This document shows, piece after piece, positions 17,423-26,029 of a stretch of 64,000 bases of DNA; the stretch's first letter is position 1, and each line of letters starts with the position of its first letter. The position numbers and the translations under genes are program-made. Below the pieces are notes generated by a model. That model was not told the DNA's origin. It saw only the letters and a list, made by a program, of their open reading frames with translations, and ran no database searches. This DNA comes from B46-G9 sp964548365 (GTDB taxonomy: Bacteria; Desulfobacterota; DSM-4660; Desulfatiglandales; Desulfatiglandaceae), in contig CAZJRD010000002.1 of the NCBI GenBank assembly GCA_964548365.1, positions 62,001 to 126,000 on the forward strand, read 5' to 3'.

Positions 17423-18867
17423 TTTTTGCCTTTCAGGTCATTCAGGGACATGATGACCGTTTCCGGGATGGCCTCTGTTCCCTTTCCCTTCTTTTCCTTT
17501 TCCGGCGCATCGTGCTTTTCCCCGTTCGGGGTGCTGATCATGGTTTTTTCCAATATCTCTCCGGAAGGCTGCCGCGGGGGTTTCGGGGCGGCAGGCGGTG
17601 CTTTTCCGGGTGGTTTCTCCGTGGCCGAAGGTGGCGCGGGTACTGTCCCGGGGGAAAAGATCATGGTTTTTTCCAAAAGCACTTCCTGGGGAGGGATTTG
17701 AGGGGGTTCGGAAGAAGGAGACGGTGGTGTGTCTTTCTTCGCCGGCGTCTCCGCAGCCGACGTGGCTCTCTCCATTTCAGCAGGGGAAAAGATCATGGTT
17801 TTCTCAAGCATATCCACCGGGAGTTCTTTTATGTCCTGCTCCGGGACTTCTTTGGCTTCTTTTGCCGCAGGCTGCGCTTCGGGCTTCGGGAGGGCTGCCG
17901 TCCATTTTTTCCGCAGGCCCAGGAGAACATCGATGACCGCGGCAGGTTCATTTTCAGGTTCCTCAGCCGGAGTATCAATCTTGGATTCAGCCTCTTTTCG
18001 GGGTTTTTCTCGCACCTCTGGTGCCGACGATGTGGCTCTTGGGGAGGGGGATTTCAGGTAATCCATGGCATCTACAGGATAGGAATCAAAGGCCATGAGA
18101 TAAAAAGGAAAGAAGGAAAAGGAGAGGATCCTGCCGCCTGCTTTTCCTTCAGGGCCGTAACACGTGGTGGTTTCAGGGCACGAGGAGCAGGGAAAAGAGA
18201 CTTTGGCGTTCCCCAGGATTTGCCCGAATCCCTTGCTAAGGAGTTGAAGGTCCTCAAGGACGGGAGGATCATCGTCTCCCCTGCGGGGGGCGAAAAACAA
18301 TGGGTCCTTTCCTGTGGCAATACACGAAGGGCAATAGAGATAGCGCTGGAGGCTTGCAGAGTAAGGTGCAAGACCTGCGGTATTAAGCACGTCATCGTCC
18401 GCGCAGAGTTCCAGGAGCCCGCCGCAGGAGGGGCAAGGAGGATGAAAAAAGAGGTTCCTGAATGAACAAAAGAAAAGGGATCGAAACGGGAGGATGCCTT
18501 TCTCCCCTGTCGGCTCAGGAGCGAAGCTGAGAGCGCCTCTCTGAGAGGATGCAAAGAGGCGGGCGGCCTCCTGCCAGGAATGCTCGATATCGATATTGTT
18601 GTGGAGATGGGGGAGCGGGAAAGGAAGATGATATTGGTCTCGCTGGACAAGGAGGTAAAGATCTTTGAGGGTGCTTCCGCTTTTCATGACAAGTTTGCCC
18701 ATGAAGAGCCGAGTCAGAGCATCGGTATCGTTGAGAATAATAAACGACTCCGCATGGTTGTCACGGGAATCACGCGTGTGGGCAGGAAATGCGATTTTTA
18801 AAGCAAAAGGATGTTCCGTACTGTCAAGATAAGGAATCAACGATTGCAGAGATGAATCCTGGGCCAC
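17419..18867 (-). CDS. T6SS operon leader: Cys-rich protein with repeated EKTMI threonine motifs
   Basis: 482 residues, GTG start with AGGAAAGGA nine bases upstream. The N-terminal 270 residues contain three cysteine clusters (CPSCGG, CPSC, CSSC followed by CYG), suggestive of metal-binding knuckles, and end in a hydrophobic FSFFPFYLMAFDSYPVDAMDYL segment. The remainder is Pro/Ala/Lys/Glu-rich and probably disordered, but carries LEKTMIFSP twice, LEKTMISTP once and PETVIMSL near the C-terminus, at about 40-residue spacing. Acidic residue, then Thr, then hydrophobics is typical of phospho-threonine ligands of FHA domains. No kinase motifs are present. First gene of the T6SS operon, with a promoter just upstream. 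Function unknown; phosphorylation is inference. Confidence 0.7.
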   Translation of the reverse strand: MAQDSSLQSLIPYLDSTEHPFALKIAFPAHTRDSRDNHAESFIILNDTDALTRLFMGKLVMKSGSTLKDLYLLVQRDQYHLPFPLPHLHNNIDIEHSWQEAARLFASSQRGALSFAPEPTGEKGILPFRSLFFCSFRNLFFHPPCPSCGGLLELCADDDVLNTAGLAPYSASLQRYLYCPSCIATGKDPLFFAPRRGDDDPPVLEDLQLLSKGFGQILGNAKVSFPCSSCPETTTCYGPEGKAGGRILSFSFFPFYLMAFDSYPVDAMDYLKSPSPRATSSAPEVREKPRKEAESKIDTPAEEPENEPAAVIDVLLGLRKKWTAALPKPEAQPAAKEAKEVPEQDIKELPVDMLEKTMIFSPAEMERATSAAETPAKKDTPPSPSSEPPQIPPQEVLLEKTMIFSPGTVPAPPSATEKPPGKAPPAAPKPPRQPSGEILEKTMISTPNGEKHDAPEKEKKGKGTEAIPETVIMSLNDLKGKK

Positions 18868-18935
18868 GTTGCCATCCTTTCCTAAAAAAAGGTTGCCGGT
18901 TTAAGAACTTCGATCCTTTGTTGAAGATAGCAGGG

Positions 18936-18964
18936 AAAATAGCATTATTGGAGAGGCAAGTCAA
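18936..18964 (-). promoter_or_regulatory. Sigma-70-like promoter for the T6SS operon
   Basis: On the minus strand a TTGACT (-35, 18959-18964) is followed after exactly 17 bases by TATTTT (-10, 18936-18941). The predicted start lies about 60 bases upstream of the GTG of the first operon gene. The rest of the 219-base divergent gap to the FAD dehydrogenase shows no other clear signal. Confidence 0.5.
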
Positions 18965-19086
18965 CGGTTGAATTGGCATATACCATACTTTCCGGCGGCC
19001 TGTGTTCTTTACTTCTGGTTGCTGTTGTGCTAAGAACCTGTTGGTTTTCTTGAGGCGATCCTGGTTTTGAAGGAAGGAACAGCGGT

Positions 19087-20436
19087 ATGGACTACGAGGT
19101 TATCATTATTGGAGGAGGTCCCGCGGGCATTTTTGCGGCTTTGACGCTGGCGGATCTGGGTGTCAAACCGGTCCTGCTGGTGGAACAGGGCAAGGATCTC
19201 GCTCAACGCGATCATCAGAATCCTGAGGAACGGCTCTGCGGGTGGGGTGGCGCCGGTGCCTACAGCGATGGAAAACTTACCATCTCAACGGAGGTGGGTG
19301 GAGTTCTCAAGGAGTTCATGGAAGAAAGAGATCTATTGCAGCTCCTTGAATTTACGGATCGGATCTATGCTGATCATGGTGCTCCGGACCGGATTTTTGG
19401 TGAGTACACACCGCAGCTTGAAGAGCTGGCTGACCGGGCACGGCTGGCCGATCTTGAGCTGATCCCCGACAGGATACGGCATATGGGGACTGACAACTGC
19501 CTCGCGATCCTGGGGCGTTTCAGACAATCCCTGGCAGGAAGGGTGGACATGGCAACAGAAACCAGGGGCCTGGACCTTCTTACCGAAGGAGGGGCGATCC
19601 AGGGGGTGAAGCTGTCTGATGGCCGGACAATGAAGGCAAAGTTCATTGTTGCCGCGCCCGGCAGGTCAGGGGCGCGCTGGATGAAAGAACAGGCGGACCG
19701 TTTGGAACTCTCCACGAGGGCAACGTCGGTCGATATCGGCGTGCGGGTGGAGTTGCCCGCTCCCGTGCTCAAGGAGATTACGGATACCACCTACGAATCA
19801 AAACTGATCTATTATTCGAAGACATTTGATGAAAAAGTCCGGACGTTCTGCATGAATCCCTACGGCGAGGTGGTGACGGAGGAGAACGATGGTATCACTA
19901 CTGTAAACGGGCACAGCTATGCCAGAAAGAAGAGTGATAATACCAATTTTGCCATCCTGGTGAGCAGCGCGTTCACTGAACCGTTTGATGACCCCATTGC
20001 CTATGGGCGTTCTGTTGCGCAACTGGCCAACCTTCTGGGCGATGGGGTCATTGTGCAGCGGCTGGGGGACTTGCTCGCGGGGCGGCGGAGCACCGCGAAA
20101 AGGATCGCCCGTGGTCTCACCCGGCCGACTCTCCCGGAGGCGACACCGGGCGACTTGAGCTTTGTTTTCCCCTACCGGCACCTGCTGAGTATTATCGAGA
20201 TGCTCCAAGCCCTGGAAAGGCTTGCACCGGGGACCTGTTCCAGGCACACGCTTCTCTATGGGGTGGAGGTTAAGTTTTACTCCAACAGGATAGAGGTGTC
20301 ACGGGATCTGGAAACCCAGGTGCACAACCTGTTCACCATCGGGGATGGCGCCGGTATTACCCGGGGGTTGCTCCAGGCATCCGCGAGTGGCATTATCGCG
20401 GCAAGGGCTATTGCCAGGAGAATCACAACAAACTAA
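19087..20436 (+). CDS. FAD-dependent dehydrogenase (COG2509-like)
   Basis: 449 residues. N-terminal Rossmann fold DYEVIIIGGGPAGIFAALTLA (residues 2-22) with the GxGxxG dinucleotide motif, then CGWGGAGAYSDGKL, a conserved segment of the uncharacterised FAD-dependent dehydrogenase family related to HI0933 and to plant/bacterial COG2509 proteins. The C-terminal FAD-binding segment LFTIGDGAGITRGLLQASASGIIAARAI is also typical. AGGAAGG precedes the ATG. The substrate is unknown for this family; no operon partner is visible. Its stop codon is the target-site duplication of the adjacent MITE. Confidence 0.85.
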   Translation: MDYEVIIIGGGPAGIFAALTLADLGVKPVLLVEQGKDLAQRDHQNPEERLCGWGGAGAYSDGKLTISTEVGGVLKEFMEERDLLQLLEFTDRIYADHGAPDRIFGEYTPQLEELADRARLADLELIPDRIRHMGTDNCLAILGRFRQSLAGRVDMATETRGLDLLTEGGAIQGVKLSDGRTMKAKFIVAAPGRSGARWMKEQADRLELSTRATSVDIGVRVELPAPVLKEITDTTYESKLIYYSKTFDEKVRTFCMNPYGEVVTEENDGITTVNGHSYARKKSDNTNFAILVSSAFTEPFDDPIAYGRSVAQLANLLGDGVIVQRLGDLLAGRRSTAKRIARGLTRPTLPEATPGDLSFVFPYRHLLSIIEMLQALERLAPGTCSRHTLLYGVEVKFYSNRIEVSRDLETQVHNLFTIGDGAGITRGLLQASASGIIAARAIARRITTN

Positions 20437-20618
20437 GGGACTGTCATAAAATAACTATTACATTCATGCATCTCATCTTCACGTCATATTCGGCCGATCT
20501 TCGTTCACAAAATCCTCGAAATAGTACAAGGCTATTCCTGCAGTTTTGCTCAGTCAGATCGACCAAATCTAACCCAAATCTGAGCACCTTAATGCAACAC
20601 TTATTTTATGACAGTCCC
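20437..20618. mobile_element. MITE-like element with 18-bp perfect terminal inverted repeats and TAA target duplication
   Basis: The element begins GGGACTGTCATAAAATAA and ends with the exact reverse complement, 182 bases in all. It is flanked by TAA on both sides (20434-20436 and 20619-20621), consistent with a three-base target duplication as made by IS5-group and related transposases. It contains no ORF of note, so it is non-autonomous. The left TAA is the stop codon of the preceding FAD dehydrogenase, which was therefore preserved on insertion. The parent IS is not in the window. Confidence 0.85.
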
Positions 20619-20630
20619 TAACCAGGCTTT

Positions 20631-21509
20631 TTATCCTTCGCTCTCTTGGGATTGTGCGGCACGGGGCATGACCAGCCGGTGTATCCAGTTGGCAAATTCC
20701 TGTTGACGGATATCATCGGAGAGTACATCATCATCTATCGCCAGTTGCCACCGCAGATCTTTGCGGTCCGGCTCCTTGAAAAGGGCTTCCATTCTGTCCA
20801 CCTGGCGGGAAAGGTCATCGACGCCACCGAAGAAACCCTGCGCAACGAGTTTTTCTTGATGCAAAACCGTCATTCTGGCTATTTCATGGAGGTCATATTC
20901 AAGGTGGTACTGGGTGCCCCAGAGGACTCCCTTTTTGTGGGTGATGGCAAGGGCCTGTACACGGGTGAAGCTGTTGGATGCCAGCAACACCCCTCCCTCC
21001 GGGATTCTGGAGACCATATCATCGTGGATGCAGAAGGCCTCAAAAACCCTTGGTTTTCCCTCAAACATGGGATGGTTTTGGGCGTCGGCCGTCTGCGCTA
21101 TCTTCCGGGCGATTCCCACCTCTTTCCCTTCTGGATTGACACTCACTTCACCCCCGACTGCCACGGCGGCAACCTGTAAACCCCAACAACTGCCCCACCC
21201 GGGAATCCCTTTTTCAAAGGCAAGCCGTGCAAGCTCTACCTGAACGCGAACTCGGGGATCATCTGATTCAGTGACCGAAAGGCAGCTTCCTGTCCATATG
21301 AGTCCCGCGTAGGGCTCCAGATCCTCTCCCGCGGGAATGACCGCATCACGGTCACACGGGAACAGGATGTCATATTCCGCGTCAGGCAGATGCTGCAACA
21401 GCATCTTCACATGGAGTTTCCATGCAGGCGTGATCCCTGCATCCACAAGTTCGTCCCTTCTATTCTTGGGATATCCGTCAATAATCAAAAAACGTGATAT
21501 TGCTCTCAT
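20631..21509 (-). CDS. Class I glutamine amidotransferase-like protein (GMP synthase GATase domain family)
   Basis: 292 residues. Nucleophile elbow GIPGWGSCWGLQ with Cys108, and a GTQYHLEYD block supplying the His/Glu of the triad; the residue before the first motif (LIWTGSCLSVT) forms the usual oxyanion-region Gly. An insert of about 80 residues follows the GATase core at the C-terminus and is not recognised. Such stand-alone domains act as gamma-glutamyl peptide hydrolases or amidotransferases on unknown substrates. Its ATG overlaps by four bases with the stop of the upstream MBL-fold hydrolase, so the two are co-translated. Confidence 0.85.
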   Translation of the reverse strand: MRAISRFLIIDGYPKNRRDELVDAGITPAWKLHVKMLLQHLPDAEYDILFPCDRDAVIPAGEDLEPYAGLIWTGSCLSVTESDDPRVRVQVELARLAFEKGIPGWGSCWGLQVAAVAVGGEVSVNPEGKEVGIARKIAQTADAQNHPMFEGKPRVFEAFCIHDDMVSRIPEGGVLLASNSFTRVQALAITHKKGVLWGTQYHLEYDLHEIARMTVLHQEKLVAQGFFGGVDDLSRQVDRMEALFKEPDRKDLRWQLAIDDDVLSDDIRQQEFANWIHRLVMPRAAQSQESEG

Positions 21510-22453
21510 ACTGTATCCTTTCCATTCCGCAACTGGACACTGAGGCCGTCCTGGGCTACCGTTACTTTATGGCCGAGGTTTCTGTCCAGCAGAATCCTGT
21601 TGACGGTTGCCTGCCATTGTTCCTGGTTCAGGGGAATCGCATAAGGCGTGTTTGAGCCGGGAGGCGTCATGGGATCCAGGGGCGGGTACTTTTTCAGCAT
21701 GTTGCTGGCCGGATCTCCCGGAACCATGTCCGCGTCGCCCATGTGTACCAGGAATGTTTCTCTCCGCGGTTCCAGTCGCGAAATAAACTCCATGGCCCGC
21801 TGAAAACTCATGTGGCGGGGCCGGTTTTCACGGGGCTCATTGAGCCAGAACGACTGGATCACCAGGTAATGAGGCCGCAGGAGTTCTTGCGGCAGCTGGG
21901 GCAGATCCATGAAGTCCGATGTGTAGAGCAGGGCGACTTGCTCCCCGCCAGGCTCATGGGCGGTGATCAGGAACCCGAGGGAACCGGCGGCAAAGGAGCC
22001 GTGATCGGTCTTAAAGGGGAAGATGTGCCATTCCCCGTGGGTGAACCAGCGCCCAGGTTCGACGAGCACGGTTTTTATTACGCCCATGTCCTCAAGATAG
22101 TCGAACCTCCGGCTGATCACTTCCCAACTCCGGGCGCTCAGGTAGACGGGGATTGGTTCAAAGGTCCCCCTGGGAACCAGGCGTTTACACACGAACAGTT
22201 CATCGAGCCCGATATAGTGGTCCCCGTGCTCGTGGGTGATGAGTACGGCCCCGGGGAAGCCTTCAGGCTGTCGTGAAAGCTGGAACTTGATATCGGGTCC
22301 GCAGTCAATAAGAAGGGAAGTGGTGCTCTTTAGAAGGAGGGCAGTCCTTGTCCTCTTTTCACCCTTCCGCCGCATTTCCTCGCATATCCTGCACGGGCAG
22401 TGAAGTTCCGGCAATCCCCACGCCGCTCCGGTTCCCAAGAAAATCAACTCCAT
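21506..22453 (-). CDS. MBL-fold metallo-hydrolase, PhnP/lipoyltransferase-associated type
   Basis: 315 residues from the ATG at 22451-22453, chosen because GGGAG sits seven bases upstream and the beta-strand opening MELIFLGTGAAWG starts the fold. Zinc-site motif THEHGDH at residues 73-79 and a structural CxCxxC (19-24) as in PhnP-like cyclic phosphodiesterases. Later H (THGSF/DHGSF), D (YTSDFMD) and a final HMGDADM complete a binuclear metal site. The long C-terminus past residue 250 is not recognised. Paired with the glutamine amidotransferase-like gene; the joint role is unknown. Confidence 0.82.
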   Translation of the reverse strand: MELIFLGTGAAWGLPELHCPCRICEEMRRKGEKRTRTALLLKSTTSLLIDCGPDIKFQLSRQPEGFPGAVLITHEHGDHYIGLDELFVCKRLVPRGTFEPIPVYLSARSWEVISRRFDYLEDMGVIKTVLVEPGRWFTHGEWHIFPFKTDHGSFAAGSLGFLITAHEPGGEQVALLYTSDFMDLPQLPQELLRPHYLVIQSFWLNEPRENRPRHMSFQRAMEFISRLEPRRETFLVHMGDADMVPGDPASNMLKKYPPLDPMTPPGSNTPYAIPLNQEQWQATVNRILLDRNLGHKVTVAQDGLSVQLRNGKDTV

Positions 22454-22571
22454 TTTAACTCCCTTTCGTGACGGGATCAATAGAATAACCCGGATGATCC
22501 TGCTCCTTTTCCGTACCTTTTGAAGGAGACAGGCCAAAGGAAAGCCCCTCTTTTCTTTGAGAAACATACTA

Positions 22572-23585
22572 TCAGGTTTCAGCCACCAGATCGTCCAGCG
22601 GGCTTCCAAGTGTCTCAAAATTCCTGCTCATCACCTGTGTATAGATCATTGTGGTCCGCACATCGGCATGCCCCAACAGCTCTTGAACCCGGCGGATATC
22701 CTTGCCCGCTTCCAGCATGTGCGTGGCAAAGGAATGCCGTAATGTGTAGGAACTTACGCGTTTGTCAATGCCCGCGTTTTTCGCGGCATTTGCCACTGCT
22801 TTCTGGAGACCCGTTTCATGGGTGTGGTGCCGGCGGAGTTTCCCCGTTCTTGGATCCTTTGAGAGGGCTTTTGCGGGGAAAACCCACTGCCATGCCCACG
22901 CTTTTGAAGCACCCGGGAATTTTTTCGCCAGTGCATGCGGCAGATATACATCTGCATGGCCTTCTGCCAAATCCTGCTCAAAAAGCTTGCGGACTCCCTG
23001 CAAATGAAGCCGCAAGTCCTGTCGAACACTTTTCGGCAGGATTGTAGCACGGTCCTTCCCGCCTTTTCCGTCCCTGACAATGATCCGGTGATTTTCAAAA
23101 TCCACATCCTTCACGCGGAGCCGGACACACTCCATCAAACGCAGGCCCGCGCCATATAACAGCTTGACCATCAACTCATTTGTTCCGCTCATGCAACCAA
23201 AAAGAAGCCGAACCTCTGATTGACTTAAGACCGTTGGCAGCTTTTTTCGCTTTCTTGAACGGATCGCGTCAATGCGATCATCAAGGGGCATATCCAGGAC
23301 GTGTTTATAAAGAAAAAGAATAGCGTTCATTGCCTGGTTCTGTGTTGAAGGCGCCACATTGCGATTGATCGCCAGATGACTCAAAAACCTTTCTATCTCA
23401 GGTTTTCCCATGTCACGAGGGTGCGGGGTTCCGTTGAACCGGATATACTCCAATATCCACCTGACGTATGTATCCTCTGTACGAATTGAGTAGTGATGGT
23501 ATCTCAGTACCTCCCGTACCTGGTCCAGGAGTTTCCCCGGTTTTGGACGAAATATTTCCTTTGCATGCTCTCTCCTGTATGCCAT
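22572..23585 (-). CDS. intI: Integron integrase IntI
   Basis: 337 residues from the ATG with GGAGA six bases upstream (an ATG four codons earlier is less well placed). Tyrosine recombinase with SAM-like N-terminal domain and catalytic R149, R283, H306 and Y315. The block HADVYLPHALAKKFPGASKA through HHTHETGLQKAV (about 210-262) is the extra patch found only in integron integrases, so this is IntI rather than XerC/D. Oddity: the box II His of HxxR is Tyr280 (SSYTLRHS). Oriented away from the downstream genes, with an attI-like core in between, as expected for an integron. Confidence 0.92.
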   Translation of the reverse strand: MAYRREHAKEIFRPKPGKLLDQVREVLRYHHYSIRTEDTYVRWILEYIRFNGTPHPRDMGKPEIERFLSHLAINRNVAPSTQNQAMNAILFLYKHVLDMPLDDRIDAIRSRKRKKLPTVLSQSEVRLLFGCMSGTNELMVKLLYGAGLRLMECVRLRVKDVDFENHRIIVRDGKGGKDRATILPKSVRQDLRLHLQGVRKLFEQDLAEGHADVYLPHALAKKFPGASKAWAWQWVFPAKALSKDPRTGKLRRHHTHETGLQKAVANAAKNAGIDKRVSSYTLRHSFATHMLEAGKDIRRVQELLGHADVRTTMIYTQVMSRNFETLGSPLDDLVAET

Positions 23586-23639
23586 AATGCTCTCCATCTA
23601 AATATGCATTGAACGGCATAATACGCTATTATACCGAAA

Positions 23640-23700
23640 ATATATAGCGTTAATATGCAGAATTTTTTCTGCTTAATACATTACGTTAAGCGGTAACAAG
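23640..23700 (+). promoter_or_regulatory. Putative attI recombination site
   Basis: GTTAAGC at 23685-23691 matches the GTTRRRY core, placed between the divergent intI gene and the first plus-strand gene. It is preceded by a short hairpin GCAGAA-TTTT-TTCTGC (23657-23672) and AT-rich inverted sequences (CGCTAT ... ATAGCG) that also cover the intI promoter region. attI sites have little conservation outside the core, so extent is approximate. No LexA box was recognised upstream of intI. Confidence 0.5.
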
Positions 23701-23717
23701 ATAGGGGGATGGTAAAA

Positions 23718-24605
23718 ATGAATCAGGCAGAAGACTCTTTTCACCAATATCCCGCTGCAATGGTAAACATTACCAATAGGTGTACTCTCCGATGTAAACA
23801 CTGTTTTGTATATCGTGATGGGAATCCAAATGATCGAAAAGAAGAGATGGATACTTCCACGATGCTTGAAAATCTGGCGGAACTGAAGAGGCGCCATGGA
23901 ATCCAAGCCATGCTGTGGATGGGAGGGGAGCCGCTCCTTAGGCCGGATGTGTTGCAAGATGGCGTAAAACTCTTTGCAAGAAACACTATAACAACCAATG
24001 GTACGCTCGCTCTAGTAGAATTACCCAATTGCACTTATGTGATTTCGGTCGATGGCCCTCCCAGCCTCAACGACGCAATACGCGGAAAAGAAACTTTCAG
24101 GAAGGTGATGGAAACTTTATCACAAATTCCAGAAAAGTTCGCATCAACGATTATGTGTCAAAGTGTCGTAACAAAACAAAATGAGGACTCACTTGAAGAG
24201 CTGGTCACGCTTTTGCAGCCGACACGTGCCGAAGGGATGACGTTCTCCTTCTACGTGCCTCCCAAATCGGACAATTCAGATCTCACATGGGGTTCACTTG
24301 AGCGTCGCGATAAGGCGGTACGAATAGTGATGGACCTTAAGGAAAGGTTTCCTGATTTTATTTGGAACAAGAAACGGAGTCTTGAATTGATGTTTTCGGA
24401 AAACGCCAAATCCGTTACCGACAATTGTCCATCAAAAAACCTTGTGCTACCACTTTATCTCGAGGGTGGCGAGTTTGTGATGCCCTACTGTTGCTACGGA
24501 AATGATGTGGAGTGCGACCTTTGTGGAGCATGGGTAGTTTTTCACCTTGCGGCAAAACTTGAAGAAGGGGATATATTTAGTGCCCAATCATCGGATTCAG
24601 GCTGA
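23718..24605 (+). CDS. Radical SAM protein
   Basis: 295 residues from the ATG at 23718; GGGGG ten bases upstream decides against the ATG at 23709. CxxxCxxC cluster motif at C22, C26, C29 (NRCTLRCKHC) followed by MGGEPLL, the GGE SAM-binding motif. A C-terminal Cys group (YCCYG, CDLCGAW) could bind an auxiliary cluster as in SPASM/twitch-type enzymes. Substrate unknown; no peptide precursor is seen nearby. It is A+T-richer than the flanking T6SS and starts 27 bases after the attI-like core, so it would be the first integron cassette if cassettes they are. Reading is open for 60 more codons past its TGA (see rejected list). Confidence 0.8.
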   Translation: MNQAEDSFHQYPAAMVNITNRCTLRCKHCFVYRDGNPNDRKEEMDTSTMLENLAELKRRHGIQAMLWMGGEPLLRPDVLQDGVKLFARNTITTNGTLALVELPNCTYVISVDGPPSLNDAIRGKETFRKVMETLSQIPEKFASTIMCQSVVTKQNEDSLEELVTLLQPTRAEGMTFSFYVPPKSDNSDLTWGSLERRDKAVRIVMDLKERFPDFIWNKKRSLELMFSENAKSVTDNCPSKNLVLPLYLEGGEFVMPYCCYGNDVECDLCGAWVVFHLAAKLEEGDIFSAQSSDSG

Positions 24606-24608
24606 CAC

Positions 24609-24629
24609 AAAAAACCGGGGCGGGTTTTT
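24609..24629 (+). terminator. Terminator-like hairpin after the radical SAM gene
   Basis: AAAAACC-GGGGCG-GGTTTTT, a seven-base-pair stem with T-run on its 3' arm, four bases past the stop. The following gap up to 24835 holds another perfect hairpin (AAATACG-CTAA-CGTATTT, near 24692-24709) and GGGAACA-GGA-TGTTCCC near 24748, but no canonical attC. Confidence 0.5.
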
Positions 24630-24835
24630 AACAATAATTCGAAACGTCTTGGCGAGCTTTTTGTGCAACTGATCCTTAGTTCATCGATTTGTAAATACGC
24701 TAACGTATTTCAATGCCGTCAAGAATGCGGCTTTCCGGGAAGGCAGGGGAACAGGATGTTCCCGCAGCGGCTCAATATGTTGGTGTAATTGCGAATCGGT
24801 TCACTTAGCGTTTGGCGAAATAGCAGGTATTATTT

Positions 24836-25933
24836 ATGGAACACTGGAACCACCTATTGGATTCAATCATTTCGTTCTGGCCCCTCCTCTGCGTTGTCAT
24901 TGTGTTGGGAGCCGCCCTGCGGGGCACGCATTGGTTTCTTATCGGGCGACATCCTGATCTCAGCAGCGAACGCAAGTTTCCTCGTCAAATCACTATGCTG
25001 GGATTACTGCTTCTCGGTCTTATTCTCGCCATTCTTGTCTTACCCGTAAGTGAAACGTTTCGCGACCGGTTGCTGGGGCTTATTGGGCTGTTGATTTCAG
25101 GAATCATTGCATTCTCATCAACAACCATCGTTGCAAACTTTATGGCAGGGATTTTACTTCGGATAACCAGACCATTTAGAACTGGTGATTTTGTCCGCGT
25201 TGGAGAATATTTTGGTCGTGTTTCCGAACGCGGATTATTTGACACGGAATTGCAGACAGAGAGTCGGGAGCTTATAGCCCTTCCCAACACATACTTGATC
25301 AGTAATCCCGTGACTGCGGTTCTCAATTCAGGAACCATCATTTCAATTACGCTGTCTTTAGGCTTCGACATTCATCATTCACAGGTTGAGCCGCTTCTTA
25401 TCGAAGCCGCAGAGAAAAGCGGGTTTGAGGAGCCGTTTGTTCACATTCTTGAGATTGGCAATTATTCCATCACTTATCGTATTTCAGGCTTATTGATTGA
25501 AGTGAAAGGGCTTATCACAGCCCGCTCTAACCTCTCCAGAAATGTTCTGGACACGCTGCATGGCCAAGGTATCGAAATCATGTCGCCGGCCTATATGAAT
25601 CAGCGCCGCATAGGAGATGACAAGAAGGTCATCCCCCCATTTGTTACAGAAGCGTCATCAGAAGCGTGTGCAGCGGCTGAACAGATTGCATTTGACAAAG
25701 CTGATCGGGCAGAACTGATCGAAGACGAGAAGCAGAAATTGACAAAGGATCTTCAGGAAATGGAAGCCTTATTAAAGGAAGCGTCTGGCGAAGACAAAGA
25801 TCAGATTAAATTGAAAATAGCGGAGGACCATGAACGTCTCAAGGCTATGGAACACAAAAAAGATGAATTAAGCCTGGAAGACAGAAACGCCGAACCTCCG
25901 GCTGCCGGCGACGCGGGCAAGCCACGCGACTGA
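24836..25933 (+). CDS. MscS-family mechanosensitive channel
   Basis: 365 residues. Two to three N-terminal membrane helices (about 14-30, 48-68, 78-105), the last being the pore helix leading into NFMAGILLRITRPFRTGDFVRVGEYFGRVSERGLFDTEL, the MscS beta-domain signature. The C-terminal 100 residues are highly charged and probably coiled-coil (LTKDLQEMEALLKEASGEDKDQIKLKIAEDHERL). Acts in the inner membrane to release solutes on hypo-osmotic shock. Genes of this class occur in integron cassettes, but no attC is visible at its 3' end. Confidence 0.85.
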   Translation: MEHWNHLLDSIISFWPLLCVVIVLGAALRGTHWFLIGRHPDLSSERKFPRQITMLGLLLLGLILAILVLPVSETFRDRLLGLIGLLISGIIAFSSTTIVANFMAGILLRITRPFRTGDFVRVGEYFGRVSERGLFDTELQTESRELIALPNTYLISNPVTAVLNSGTIISITLSLGFDIHHSQVEPLLIEAAEKSGFEEPFVHILEIGNYSITYRISGLLIEVKGLITARSNLSRNVLDTLHGQGIEIMSPAYMNQRRIGDDKKVIPPFVTEASSEACAAAEQIAFDKADRAELIEDEKQKLTKDLQEMEALLKEASGEDKDQIKLKIAEDHERLKAMEHKKDELSLEDRNAEPPAAGDAGKPRD

Positions 25934-26029
25934 TCCGCACATTGGGCATAAGAGGAAAGACAACGAATGAAAAGAGCACCGCATGTTTGAAAACATCACA
26001 CACGAACACAGTGCAGCCCTTGAAATACT

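Noticed and set aside
23586..23684. LexA box upstream of intI.
   Set aside because: No CTG-N10-CAG pair at a usable place was found; AT-rich repeats there are better explained by the attI region.
24603..24788. Possible second UGA read-through in the radical SAM gene: 60 open codons follow its TGA.
   Set aside because: The extension has no recognisable family pattern, the protein already ends where relatives are expected to, and the hairpin after the TGA looks like a terminator. By chance about one in twenty such stretches stays open.
24690..24835. CGCTAAC ... GTTTGGC as an attC between the radical SAM and mscS genes.
   Set aside because: The ends do not match the core consensus and no inner arm pairing is visible.
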